Shown: positions 55,998-64,000 of the stretch, one piece after another
Numbering within the stretch: position 1 is the stretch's first letter
How the letters are laid out: each line of letters begins with the position of its first letter
Origin: Marivirga sericea
GTDB taxonomy: Bacteria; Bacteroidota; Bacteroidia; Cytophagales; Cyclobacteriaceae
DNA: 64,000 nt
Assembly (NCBI RefSeq): GCF_900177665.1
Contig: NZ_FXAW01000009.1
Span: 62,001 to 126,000, forward strand
Direction of reading: 5' to 3'
Notes under the pieces: model-generated
Databases searched by the model: none
Told to the model about the DNA's origin: nothing
The model's input: the letters and a program-made list of their open reading frames with translations, nothing else
Position numbers and translations under genes: made by a program

Positions 55998-56149
55998 TTT
56001 ATAATTTTTGTTTAAATAATAAAACTACAGATAGCACTACGAATGAGAAAGGTATTGTTACTCTAAATCAAAGATTCGCTGAAAGTTCTTTAAATACTGA
56101 AATAGAATGATAAAATACTGAAATCAGCAGATGACCGATTTTGAATCTC

Positions 56150-56731
56150 TCAAGTCTCAGTTTCCCGAATCCATTTGGGCGTTTCAGGCGCTTGATATTG
56201 CTCCATCTTTCTGAGCAGAGCATCAATATCATGATCGCTCAGTAACATATCTCTATTAATCTCTTTTAAAAAATCCTGAGCAGTCATTTGAGAAAGCATT
56301 TCCAAGAGAGGTTGATAGAAATCCTCTATATTCAATAAGCCTACCGGCTTGCTATGCAATCCCAATTGTCCCCAAGTCAGGATTTCAAAAAGTTCTTCCA
56401 TAGTGCCGAAACCTCCTGGCAAAGCAATAAAACCATCTGCCAAATCATGCATTTTGAGTTTTCGCTCATGCATGGATTCTACCACTATCATTTCAGATAA
56501 TTCGGTATGCGCTACTTCTTTGGTTTGCAGAAAATCGGGAATAACACCAATTACTTCTCCATTTTCTGATAAAGTGCCATCCGCCACTGCGCCCATCAAG
56601 CCGATTTTGGCTCCACCATAAACAACTCCAATATTTTTTTGAGCTAATAGCTTTCCCAATTGAAAAGCTTGCGCACTGTATTTTCCATTTTTACCTGCGC
56701 TTGATCCGCAGAATACTGTTATTCTTTTCAT
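56150..56731 (-). CDS. LOG-family Rossmann-fold protein (TIGR00730)
   Basis: A 193-residue enzyme of the LONELY GUY family. The motif PGGFGTMEELFEILTW (about 103-118) is the nucleotide-binding signature, and the N-terminus ITVFCGSSAG and VVYGGAKIGLMGAVAD are typical. LOG proteins are phosphoribohydrolases that release nucleobases from nucleoside 5'-monophosphates; whether this one makes cytokinins is not shown. It is followed by the ParE/antitoxin pair on the same strand. Confidence 0.9.
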   Translation of the reverse strand: MKRITVFCGSSAGKNGKYSAQAFQLGKLLAQKNIGVVYGGAKIGLMGAVADGTLSENGEVIGVIPDFLQTKEVAHTELSEMIVVESMHERKLKMHDLADGFIALPGGFGTMEELFEILTWGQLGLHSKPVGLLNIEDFYQPLLEMLSQMTAQDFLKEINRDMLLSDHDIDALLRKMEQYQAPETPKWIRETET

Positions 56732-56762
56732 AAAAAGCTGTTTAGTTCAATTAAGGTTATAA

Positions 56763-57068
56763 TCACAGTTTTCTATCAACTGGATTTTTATAATTATTGA
56801 AGAAGGATAAAATAATTACAGATTTTTCGCCTTCATCTATCTCGTAATAAAGACTATTATATTTTAAGATAACAGCTTTGTGAATATTCTCTTTTTCAGA
56901 TTTGGGATATAATCTTGGATTTTCTTCAATGAGACTAATTGTGAAGTCAATGGCTTCTTTCAAGTTAACAGTAACTACATCAGGCCATCTATTTTTTAAA
57001 TAATTTGAAATCTCTTCTAATTCACTTAATGCTTTTTCAGTCCATAAGACCTTATAGCCATTTTCCAT
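56763..57068 (-). CDS. RelE/ParE-family toxin
   Basis: A 101-residue toxin-like protein. It begins YKVLWTEKALSELEEISNYLKNRW, the ParE start, and has HKAVILKYNSLYYEIDEGEKSVIILSFFNNYKNP, the beta-strand set of ParE/RelE ribonuclease-like proteins. ParE toxins usually inhibit gyrase. It overlaps the upstream antitoxin gene by 17 bases, typical of coupling. The critical residues for toxicity cannot be confirmed. Confidence 0.85.
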   Translation of the reverse strand: MENGYKVLWTEKALSELEEISNYLKNRWPDVVTVNLKEAIDFTISLIEENPRLYPKSEKENIHKAVILKYNSLYYEIDEGEKSVIILSFFNNYKNPVDRKL

Positions 57069-57288
57069 AGCGCCTTTTTGCTTCCGATTGAGAAATTAAG
57101 TTTCCTTTTTTAGCATCTTCTCGTCCCAACCTAATAGACTCTTTTTCGGCTTCAGATAAATCCGCCCAAAAATCCTTATCTGAGTATCTTTTTATATCCT
57201 CAATTTGACGCAATATGGCATCATTTTCTTGGGCATTAATCCAGCTTATCAGATCTCGTTTTAAATCCTCTTTTGTGGTATTCTTCAT
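57052..57288 (-). CDS. Antitoxin of the ParE-type module
   Basis: A 78-residue helical protein preceding the ParE-like toxin and overlapping it by 17 bases. The C-terminus SQSEAKRRYGKWL is the usual toxin-wrapping tail of this antitoxin group as I remember it; the N-terminus is an all-helical segment (KRDLISWINAQENDAILRQIEDI). No clear ribbon-helix-helix DNA-binding motif is visible. The pair lies between the LOG-family gene and the dihydroorotase gene. Confidence 0.8.
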   Translation of the reverse strand: MKNTTKEDLKRDLISWINAQENDAILRQIEDIKRYSDKDFWADLSEAEKESIRLGREDAKKGNLISQSEAKRRYGKWL

Positions 57289-57327
57289 ACTTTCAAGTTA
57301 TCATTTATAAAACTCAAATCAAATAAA

Positions 57328-58674
57328 TTAAATTCCATTGGTTTTAAACAACATCCTCTCTCCCACTCCTGCTTCAATTACTTCTCCGTTTTCGTAAACT
57401 TTATTCCCATTTACAAAAGTGCTATGAACAGATGAAGGAAAAGTATGCCCTTCAAAAGGAGACCAACCACATTTGGCTAAAATATTACTTTTGGATACTG
57501 TATATTCCTTCCCTAAATCTACTAATACACAATCTGCATGGTAGCCTTCTCGGATATAGCCTCTCTCTTCTATTCTAAATAGAGTAGCTACATTATGTGA
57601 AGCTTTTTCTACAATCTTCTCTAAGGATATCTTTCCTTGCTTATGAAAATCTAAAAGTGCCATTAGATTATGCTGAACTAATGGTCCACCGGAAGGCGCT
57701 GAAAAATATTTGTTTTGCTTCTCTTCCAATGTATGTGGAGCATGATCGGTAGCTAGCACATCAATTTTATCATCTAAAAGTGCTTGAAATATGGTTTCTC
57801 GATCCTCAGCAGTTTTTACAGCTGGATTCCATTTTATCAAGGTTCCTTTTTCCTTATAATCCTCATCACTAAACCAAAGATGATGAACACAAGCTTCTGC
57901 TGTGATCTTTTTCTTTTCTAATGGAATTGAATTGTCAAATAGCTCCGTTTCCTTTCCAGTAGAAATATGGAGCACATGAAGTCTTGAACCGTGCTCTTTT
58001 GCCAGTTTAACCGCTAAAGATGAAGACAAATAGCATGCTTCTTCAGAACGGATTATGGGATGCATTTCAATCGGTACATTCTCTCCGTATTCTTTCTTAA
58101 ATTTTTCTGTATTGGCTCTGATTGTGGCTTCATCTTCACAATGTGTAGCAATTAACATCGGAACTTTAGAAAAGATATTATTGAGTGTATCTTCATTATC
58201 CACCAACATATTTCCGGTTGAGCTGCCCATGAAAACCTTTACGCCACACACTTTTCTAGGATCTGTTTTTAAGACTTCCTCTATATTGTCATTGCTTGCC
58301 CCCATGAAGAAAGAATAATTGGCAATAGAGTTTTTAGCGGCAATCTGATATTTATCTTCGAGTAATTCTTGATTTAATGCGTTGGGCACAGTATTAGGCA
58401 TTTCCATAAATGAAGTAATTCCTCCTGCAACAGCTGCTCTTGACTCTGTGAATATATTTGCTTTATGCGTCAAGCCTGGTTCACGAAAATGCACCTGATC
58501 ATCAATTAAGCCTGGTAAAAGGTACTTTCCATCAGCATCGATTACTTCATCAGCCTCTTCAGCATTAATGCTGGATGCAATTTTTTCAAAGCGTCCATTT
58601 TTCATCAGCACATCTAACTGCTGAATTCGCCCTTCATTTACTATATTTGCATTGACAATCAGAATGGTTTTCAT
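57328..58674 (-). CDS. pyrC: Dihydroorotase (type I)
   Basis: Cyclises carbamoyl aspartate to dihydroorotate in pyrimidine synthesis. The 448-residue amidohydrolase has LLPGLIDDQVHFREPGLTHKANI, in which the first metal-binding histidine of DxHxHxR is Q60 (only H62 remains). Later motifs are intact: GVKVFMGSSTGN, ATHCEDEATI, LHVLHIST, and ATDHAPHTLEEK with D304. Q60 may be normal for Bacteroidota dihydroorotases, so I do not call it inactive. The gene is divergent from the DEAD-box helicase gene, with 34 bases between. Confidence 0.92.
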   Translation of the reverse strand: MKTILIVNANIVNEGRIQQLDVLMKNGRFEKIASSINAEEADEVIDADGKYLLPGLIDDQVHFREPGLTHKANIFTESRAAVAGGITSFMEMPNTVPNALNQELLEDKYQIAAKNSIANYSFFMGASNDNIEEVLKTDPRKVCGVKVFMGSSTGNMLVDNEDTLNNIFSKVPMLIATHCEDEATIRANTEKFKKEYGENVPIEMHPIIRSEEACYLSSSLAVKLAKEHGSRLHVLHISTGKETELFDNSIPLEKKKITAEACVHHLWFSDEDYKEKGTLIKWNPAVKTAEDRETIFQALLDDKIDVLATDHAPHTLEEKQNKYFSAPSGGPLVQHNLMALLDFHKQGKISLEKIVEKASHNVATLFRIEERGYIREGYHADCVLVDLGKEYTVSKSNILAKCGWSPFEGHTFPSSVHSTFVNGNKVYENGEVIEAGVGERMLFKTNGI

Positions 58675-58708
58675 ATTTCAGTTAATTTTTTCTTAAAGAA
58701 CAGACTTC

Positions 58709-60025
58709 ATGTCGCAAGATACCGCATCCTTTCAAGATTTTAAACTCAACAAACAATTATTCAATGCCATTGATGATTTGGGTTACCAAAAACCTTCTGA
58801 AATTCAAGTAAAAGCAATTCCTAGGATTTTGAATGGACATGATGTAATTGGAATTGCCCAAACAGGGACCGGTAAAACCGCTGCTTTTGTCCTGCCCCTT
58901 TTAATGAAATTGAAATATGCTCAAGGTCACGACCCTAGGGCTCTGATCATAGCTCCTACCCGCGAATTGGTGATGCAGGTATATGAAAATATTCTGGAGT
59001 TAGGAAAATATACAGATTTACGAACTGTTTGTCTTTATGGTGGAATTGGCCCGAAAAAACAAGCAGAAGAAGTAGCTGCAGGTTGCGATATTATTGTAGC
59101 AACTCCAGGCAGGCTTTTAGATATTTATAGTGCTGGCGTATTACAACCCAAGCAAATTAAAACTTTTGTGTTGGATGAAGCGGATCGCATGATGGATATG
59201 GGATTTATGCCTCAGATCCGTAGGGTGCTGGAGCTTCTACCCATGAAAAAGCAGAATTTATTCTTCTCCGCTACTTTTCCTGAGAAGGTTGAAAAATATG
59301 CTTACGAATTTACAGACTTCCCGGAAAAAGTAGAAGTAACACCTGAAACCATGACTGCAGAATTAATTGAGCAGTCGCTTTATCATGTTCCTAATTTCTT
59401 AACCAAAATAAATTTATTGAAATACCTTTTTGAGAATGAAGATTTCAGTAGGGTTTTAATTTTTGTAAGGACTCGAAAGAATGCCAATAATGTATACAGT
59501 TTTATTGAGCGAAGAATTAGCGAGGAAGTGCGAGTGATCCATGCCAACAAAGCACAATCAACTCGGATTAATGCGATCAATGAATTTAAATCTGGAAATG
59601 TCAGAGTACTCGTAAGCACGGATGTGACGGCCAGGGGAATAGATGTAGAAGAAGTTAGCCATGTGATCAACTTCGAAGTCCCTAATAAATATGAAGACTA
59701 TGTTCACCGAATCGGGCGAACCGGACGTGCAGCACATCATGGGATTGCTATTAGCTTTGTTGACCCTTCGGACGTTTACCATATCGATAAAATTGAGGAA
59801 CTAATCCAGAAGAAAATCAAGGTCCTAGAACTGCCGAAAGAGATTGAACTGATGGAAACACTCCCGTCAGAGAAAAAAGATATGGAACAAGAAATCGATC
59901 GTCAAAAGCACTTAGAAAACCCTGACTTCAAGGGAGCATTCCACGAAAAGAAAAAGAAGAACTTGAGTGGTAAGGCTAGGGATAAAGCTTTTGGGAATAA
60001 GCCGAAGGATAAAAGGAGGAAGTAG
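58709..60025 (+). CDS. DEAD-box RNA helicase (RhlE-like)
   Basis: A 438-residue ATP-dependent RNA helicase. Q-motif and Walker A GIAQTGTGKTAAF, motif Ia, motif II VLDEADRMMDMGF, motif III FSAT, and motif VI HRIGRTGR are all present. The C-terminus (about 375-438) is a basic charged tail (KKKNLSGKARDKAFGNKPKDKRRK) that likely binds RNA. It resembles RhlE-type helicases of ribosome assembly and cold adaptation. It is followed by a GC-rich palindrome at 60026. Confidence 0.95.
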   Translation: MSQDTASFQDFKLNKQLFNAIDDLGYQKPSEIQVKAIPRILNGHDVIGIAQTGTGKTAAFVLPLLMKLKYAQGHDPRALIIAPTRELVMQVYENILELGKYTDLRTVCLYGGIGPKKQAEEVAAGCDIIVATPGRLLDIYSAGVLQPKQIKTFVLDEADRMMDMGFMPQIRRVLELLPMKKQNLFFSATFPEKVEKYAYEFTDFPEKVEVTPETMTAELIEQSLYHVPNFLTKINLLKYLFENEDFSRVLIFVRTRKNANNVYSFIERRISEEVRVIHANKAQSTRINAINEFKSGNVRVLVSTDVTARGIDVEEVSHVINFEVPNKYEDYVHRIGRTGRAAHHGIAISFVDPSDVYHIDKIEELIQKKIKVLELPKEIELMETLPSEKKDMEQEIDRQKHLENPDFKGAFHEKKKKNLSGKARDKAFGNKPKDKRRK

Positions 60026-60041
60026 CCCGCCAGCTGGCGGG
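60026..60041. repeat. GC-rich 16-base perfect palindrome directly after the helicase gene
   Basis: CCCGCCAGCTGGCGGG at 60026-60041 is fully palindromic and GC-rich in an AT-rich genome, starting at the base after the stop codon. It resembles the short extragenic palindromes scattered in Bacteroidota genomes; the number of copies cannot be seen here. Confidence 0.6.
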
Positions 60042-60198
60042 GAACTAGGCAGTAAAAAAATAGAGAACTTTTGTCAATTGTCTATTTAAATAGAATTGTC
60101 AGGAAAAGCGAGAATTAGATTTAAAGCAGTCTAGACTCTAGGTTTCCTGATTCCTACGTCTCGGGATCTTCGCTTCGCTACTACTAAAAATCTATCAA
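60042..60198. repeat. Palindrome-rich intergenic element before the MFS gene
   Basis: This gap holds a 14-base palindrome TCTATTTAAATAGA (60081-60094), a 10-base palindrome AGTCTAGACT (60128-60137), and CGTCTCGGGATCTTCGCTTC near 60158, a sequence that looks like a repeated extragenic element. No gene is supported. Confidence 0.4.
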
Positions 60199-61395
60199 AT
60201 GAGTAAGTGGAAAACATTATTTAAAGAATATAAATACATTTTAAGCTTAGGGTTTGTATTTGCCTATTTTTCCAGTTTTGGGCAGACTTTCCTGATTTCG
60301 CTTTATGTACCTGATATTGAAAGTTGGTTGGGGCTCAATAACACTTCAATGGGAAGCTTATACGCTGCGGCAACGGTTGCATCAGCTTTTACTTTGCCCA
60401 CCTTAGGAAGCCTATTCGATCGTATGAAACTAGGCAGTTACATGGCCATGATTTTGATTGGCTTGATGACTGCTCTCCTCGTTTTATCTTTCTCTATGCA
60501 CATCATCATGGTATTTGTCGGGCTCTATATGCTGCGCCTTTTTGGTCAAGGATTAATGAGTCATACAGCCGTTTCCACCATGTCAAGATATTTTGACACC
60601 AATAGAGGTAAAGCCATAGGAATTGCTACTACTGGTCACCCATTTGGAGAAGCTACTATGCCTGTTGTTATTACTTTAGTAATAGGGTGGTTAGGTTGGA
60701 GAGGATCGCTACAGTTAAATGCGGCTATTGTATTTGTGTTTATCATGCCACTAGTTTATTGGCTATACAGCAAAAAACAGAAAGAACAAGTCCAGGTTGA
60801 GCCGGAATTTGGTTTGGGTACAACTAAAGTGAGTGCCTGGAAGATCTTAAGCCATAAAGCATTTTTAATTATTGCTCCCGCTGTTTTTGCTTTAGGATTT
60901 ACCAATACAGCCATCTTCTTTTTCCAGTTAAAGTTAGGTGCGGCTAAAGGGTGGAGCGCTGCTTGGGTTTCTACCTCACTTGCTGCTTTTGCTGGCGCCA
61001 GTGCATTAGGTATGTTTATGGCAGGCCCCTATATTGATAAACTGACAGCTAAAAAGTTATTTCCATTTGTCCTCATTCCTTATGTCATTGGAGTTCTCAC
61101 TTTATTGGTTAGTGACGCACCCATCATTTACCCTTTATCATTAGCACTTATGGGCTTTGCCAATGGATTTGGCGGAACAGTGAAAAACGCACTTTTTGTG
61201 GAGATTTTTGGAGCCGACATTATCGGGAAAGTCAGGAGTTTATTTGTGACTGTTATGGTGTTAAGTACTGCTTTAGGTCCTTTGTTTTTCGGAGTTTTAG
61301 TAGATGAAGGCTACAGTTTTAATGAAGTATTTCTGAGAAATGCGCTTGGGATTGTGGTGATTATTTTATGGAGTTTTAGGATTAGGAAGTTGTAG
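60199..61395 (+). CDS. MFS transporter
   Basis: A 12-helix major facilitator of 398 residues. The N-terminal half has the cytoplasmic-loop signature LGSLFDRMKLGSYMAMILIG after TM2 and the inter-domain break near residue 195 (SKKQKEQVQVEPEF). It resembles monocarboxylate/oxalate-type MFS proteins, with GHPFGEATMPVVITL in TM5. The substrate is unknown. A 173-base repeat-bearing gap precedes it. Confidence 0.88.
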   Translation: MSKWKTLFKEYKYILSLGFVFAYFSSFGQTFLISLYVPDIESWLGLNNTSMGSLYAAATVASAFTLPTLGSLFDRMKLGSYMAMILIGLMTALLVLSFSMHIIMVFVGLYMLRLFGQGLMSHTAVSTMSRYFDTNRGKAIGIATTGHPFGEATMPVVITLVIGWLGWRGSLQLNAAIVFVFIMPLVYWLYSKKQKEQVQVEPEFGLGTTKVSAWKILSHKAFLIIAPAVFALGFTNTAIFFFQLKLGAAKGWSAAWVSTSLAAFAGASALGMFMAGPYIDKLTAKKLFPFVLIPYVIGVLTLLVSDAPIIYPLSLALMGFANGFGGTVKNALFVEIFGADIIGKVRSLFVTVMVLSTALGPLFFGVLVDEGYSFNEVFLRNALGIVVIILWSFRIRKL

Positions 61396-61776
61396 GTATT
61401 CTTCGGTTTTAGCTCATCTCATTATGAAATAATCCGCCTACTGAGACTATGCTTGCGAAGAATGAGAAAAAAATCAAATAATTCCGGGGTCGTTTGCAAT
61501 AGTAAAGTCTAAAAAATCAAGAAGATTACACACAGCAACGCTCAAAGATTTAATAGATTCTTGGGATTAGGAAGAATTTATTCAGGAACCTATTGGAATT
61601 AAAGAACCAGTAGAAATAACAAAAAGAAGTCGAAGAAATTAAAAATTCAACCTTCATTCCAAGACTAAAATTTGCACCAAAAATAGCAAGTATAGTCAAA
61701 ACAAGAAATCTTGACTCTCATAAGGCAAGCCTACATCATTCTTTACTTTCCCAAATGTTATAATTTAGTAATATGC
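61396..61776. other. Intergenic gap with possible remnant sequence
   Basis: 381 bases with no complete gene. ATTCTTCG (61398-61405) and CGAAGAAT (61456-61463) are inverted repeats. A broken reading frame of about 55 codons lies at 61478-61644. The rest is AT-rich with nothing recognised. Confidence 0.4.
61478..61644 (+). pseudogene. Possible degraded coding remnant
   Basis: The frame reads IIPGSFAIVKSKKSRRLHTA, then TLKDLIDSWD, then a stop (TAG, 61568-61570), then EEFIQEPIGIKEPVEITKRS and a second stop at about 61639. The amino-acid composition looks protein-like on both sides of the internal stop, so it may be a decayed small gene. No start codon is evident and no family is recognised. Confidence 0.3.
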
Positions 61777-62106
61777 CTATATACTAAAATATAACACAAG
61801 CTCAATCAAGGTATCGTCAAAATTTCTCCTAATCTCATATTCAAACAACTTATCCAAATTATAAGAACTAGGTACATTATCGTTGATTCTTATAAAAATT
61901 CCATCTATTTCGAAATCAGTAGATGAATCTACTGTAAACCAGCTGTTATTAGAATTCAGTCGTGCTATAAGTACGTGAGTAACATTCTCTTGATCAATGA
62001 CAGATTGAATTTTTTGAGCCACAAGCTCGCTATCTGTATAGACCTCATCCTCTGTGCATGATAGCAAAAGTGCAAATGCTATAAACAAGAAAAATTTATT
62101 TTTCAT
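61777..62106 (-). CDS. Small lipoprotein of unknown function
   Basis: A 109-residue lipoprotein: signal MKNKFFLFIAFALLLSC with the lipobox cysteine C17, then an acidic start TEDEVYTDSELVAQKIQSVI and a short beta-rich part ending ELVLYFSI. I recognise no family. It has its own promoter-like element (62152-62183) and stands between an accessory gap and the S9 peptidase gene on the same strand. Confidence 0.7.
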   Translation of the reverse strand: MKNKFFLFIAFALLLSCTEDEVYTDSELVAQKIQSVIDQENVTHVLIARLNSNNSWFTVDSSTDFEIDGIFIRINDNVPSSYNLDKLFEYEIRRNFDDTLIELVLYFSI

Positions 62107-62151
62107 TATGAATTATTGAATTAAAATTTTATTAACCATTCGAGTCTCTAA

Positions 62152-62183
62152 CAAAGATATTTAGGGTTTTAATAAAAATCAAC
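62152..62183 (-). promoter_or_regulatory. Bacteroidota-type promoter of the small lipoprotein gene
   Basis: On the minus strand, GTTG (62183-62180), a 20-base spacer and TATCTTTG (62159-62152). The predicted start is near 62148, about 42 bases before the ATG. Confidence 0.45.
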
Positions 62184-62200
62184 TAAAACCTTAATACTTT

Positions 62201-64000
62201 CTACTCTTTCAAGGTTTCTTCAAACAACTCAAAAATCCTTCTGTATTCATCTGTCCAACTGCTAGGCTCGACAAATCCGTGACCTTCAAGAGGGAAAACA
62301 GCCATCTCCCAATTCTCTTTCTCCAATTCAATTAATCGTTGAGAGAGTCTAACTACATCCTGAAAATGTACATTGGTGTCGATCATGCCATGGCAAATCA
62401 ATAGGTTTCCTTCCAAGCCTTCTGCAAAGTAAATTGGGGAACTTCTTTCGTAAGCAATTGGATCTTCCACTGGCGTATTTAAGATGTTGCTGGTGTAACC
62501 ATGATTATAATGTGCCCAATCAGTAACTGATCGGAGAGCCGCCCCTGATTTAAAAGTTTCTGCTTCATTGAACAAGGCCATCAAGGTGATAAAACCACCA
62601 TAAGAACCTCCGTAGATTCCTACATTATCCTTATCCACACCGAATTCATTCACTAAAAATTTGGCTCCATCAACCTGATCACTTAAATCTTTTCCACCCA
62701 TATGGCGATAAATTCCGGTTCTCCAATCTCTCCCATAGCCGGCACTTCCTCTATAATCAATATCCAAAACACTGTAACCATTATCCGCCAACAAATTATG
62801 AAACATATATTCCCTAAAATACGAGCTCCACCATTGATGCGCATTTTGTAAATATCCGGCTCCGTGCACGAAAATTACAGCTGGCTTTCCATTGCTTCCG
62901 CCTTCTGGCTGATATAATCGCGCATGAACTTCTGCCCCATCTTCTGCTTCAAAAGTGATGTATTCGGGAGTTCTCCATTCGTAAGATTGAAATTCATCTG
63001 AAATTGAATTGGTAATTCTTTTGGCTTCATCATCAGCTTGATTATCCATTACATATAATTCCCAAGGCTGATTAGCCGTACTCTTTCTCAAAGCAATTTT
63101 ACTTTCATCGGGTGACAGCGCATATTCCATTCCGCCTTTATCAGAAGTCAATTGCTCCATTTTTCCTCCATCTACTGGCATTTTATATAAATTCCTGATG
63201 CCTGGACTTTCTGGATTGGCCAAGAAATAGAAATGACTTTTATCATTGGATAAATTCACATCGTAAATTTCAAAATCACCTTTGGTCAGTTGTTTCTCTT
63301 TCTTCTTAGTTTTACTTAAATCCACAAAATAGAGATGACTGTATCCAGTTTCTTCCGATTGATAGTAAAGCGTTCTATTATCTGCTAAAAACCCTTTGGT
63401 GGAACCGCCCCAAGCATAACCAACACCGGGTCCAGCAATCCACGCTTCTTCCCTTTGTCTGTCGATAAGCTCTAATTCCCCACTTTCAGGATTAAGCAAA
63501 AACAGCCATCGATCTTTATTGTCGGTAGCTCTTGCATCAATCACAGTATATTTTCCATCCTCTGAAAATAAAGGTGATTGAAAAATCATTTTCCTAGTTT
63601 CATAATCTTCTTCTTTTCTTTCAGGATAATCACTCCAGAATTCAGGGATTTGCTTGAGTCCATCTACCTCATCAATGCTAACTATTTTATTCTCTCTAGT
63701 TTTGAGATTAAAAACACCCAACTCCATATAAGCCTGTTCTCCACCTACTTTTGATCGGGCCCTAAGATCCTCAGTATTTCCAGATTCTGTTACATAATCA
63801 GGTACTATGGTATTATCATTATCTTTGGGTGAAATGTACAGTCTGTAAATGATATGTTCCCCATCCGGGCTGAAGCTAGATTCAATTAGCCTTTTTCCAT
63901 CTAGATAAACCGTCGGGATTCCTGCTCGCTTAATACTTTCATTGTATGCTTCAGACTTTTCTTTTTTCTCTTTTCTTTCCTTTAATACACTGATTAACTC
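62201..64000 (-). CDS. S9-family prolyl oligopeptidase / dipeptidyl peptidase (partial, N-terminus beyond window)
   Basis: A serine peptidase of the prolyl-oligopeptidase family. The reading frame stays open from the stop at 62201 to the window edge at 64000, giving 599 visible residues with no start, so the gene is truncated by the window and not by mutation. The N-terminal part is a beta-propeller (DPP-IV/WD-like repeats such as YALSPDESKIALRKS); the C-terminal hydrolase has the nucleophile GGSYGGF, an acidic residue in MIDTN, and the histidine in EGHGF. It is probably exported. Internal methionines such as that at 63727 should not be taken as starts. Confidence 0.93.
   Translation of the reverse strand, partial: ELISVLKERKEKKEKSEAYNESIKRAGIPTVYLDGKRLIESSFSPDGEHIIYRLYISPKDNDNTIVPDYVTESGNTEDLRARSKVGGEQAYMELGVFNLKTRENKIVSIDEVDGLKQIPEFWSDYPERKEEDYETRKMIFQSPLFSEDGKYTVIDARATDNKDRWLFLLNPESGELELIDRQREEAWIAGPGVGYAWGGSTKGFLADNRTLYYQSEETGYSHLYFVDLSKTKKKEKQLTKGDFEIYDVNLSNDKSHFYFLANPESPGIRNLYKMPVDGGKMEQLTSDKGGMEYALSPDESKIALRKSTANQPWELYVMDNQADDEAKRITNSISDEFQSYEWRTPEYITFEAEDGAEVHARLYQPEGGSNGKPAVIFVHGAGYLQNAHQWWSSYFREYMFHNLLADNGYSVLDIDYRGSAGYGRDWRTGIYRHMGGKDLSDQVDGAKFLVNEFGVDKDNVGIYGGSYGGFITLMALFNEAETFKSGAALRSVTDWAHYNHGYTSNILNTPVEDPIAYERSSPIYFAEGLEGNLLICHGMIDTNVHFQDVVRLSQRLIELEKENWEMAVFPLEGHGFVEPSSWTDEYRRIFELFEETLKE

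Noticed and set aside
63727-63729. Internal ATG as start of the S9 peptidase gene
   Set aside because: The same frame is open, with propeller-like sequence, for 91 codons upstream to the window edge, so this methionine is internal.
1-64000. CRISPR arrays, tRNA or rRNA genes, insertion sequences
   Set aside because: No repeat-spacer pattern, cloverleaf or transposase was noticed on either strand; absence cannot be proved by eye, but nothing supports a call.

Overview
The window is a chromosomal stretch of an AT-rich Bacteroidota bacterium, most likely in the order Cytophagales; a Marivirga-like organism is my guess from memory and is not proved. The basis is: TonB/DUF4249, DUF5686, DUF4221, DUF3857 and CarboxypepD-regulatory-domain proteins; a eukaryote-like class I ribonucleotide reductase small subunit; Bacteroidota-type promoters (TTTG or TTTA, 19-22 nt, TAnnTTTG) before several genes; and the absence of strong Shine-Dalgarno sites. 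I saw no tRNA, rRNA, CRISPR array, insertion sequence or prophage. Almost all of the DNA is coding.

Layout. 0-10 kb: nrdB, a small unknown protein, rplU-rpmA, a TPR histidine kinase, then a leftward operon made of an ECF sigma factor, its zinc anti-sigma factor, gmk, nadD and a DUF5686 outer-membrane protein. 10-16 kb: a surface-glycan patch with four glycosyltransferases and two FkbM-type methyltransferases. 16-21 kb: ahcY, birA and rsfS-ftsH. 21-26 kb: a cysteine-less thioredoxin-fold protein, a solute-binding-domain histidine kinase with a lipoprotein histidine phosphatase and an SRPBCC protein, and a CarboxypepD-regulatory protein. 26-31 kb: an ArsR-type regulator overlapping a YjjG-type nucleotidase, a DUF3857 protein, and an operon of an LpxH-like hydrolase and a kinase-fold protein. 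31-41 kb: a TonB receptor with its DUF4249 partner, a solo acyl carrier protein, an NtrY/NtrC-type pair, FKBP, SDR, DUF4221 and RlpA genes.

41-50 kb holds a partner-switching module (SpoIIE-type phosphatase, STAS protein, RsbW-like kinase) followed by three exported SurA/PpiC-type proteins, a MoxR ATPase and a convergent SpoU methyltransferase. 50-64 kb holds dnaK, an orphan large protein with a SAP-like motif and a C-terminal Mrr-like nuclease domain, two small exported proteins (DUF4382, DUF4168), a LOG-family protein, a ParE-type toxin-antitoxin pair, a dihydroorotase, a DEAD-box helicase, an MFS transporter, a repeat-bearing accessory gap, a small lipoprotein and an S9 peptidase cut by the window edge.

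Most of the window is cell-envelope and housekeeping biology. The best candidate for something undescribed is the protein at 52556-54412: an orphan, AT-rich gene with a predicted PD-(D/E)XK nuclease centre and a leader hairpin that ends directly on its start codon. Secondary candidates are the kinase-fold protein beside the LpxH-like hydrolase, the redox-type sigma/anti-sigma pair leading gmk-nadD, the near-palindromic operator before the ArsR/YjjG pair, and the partner-switching module with no visible sigma factor.
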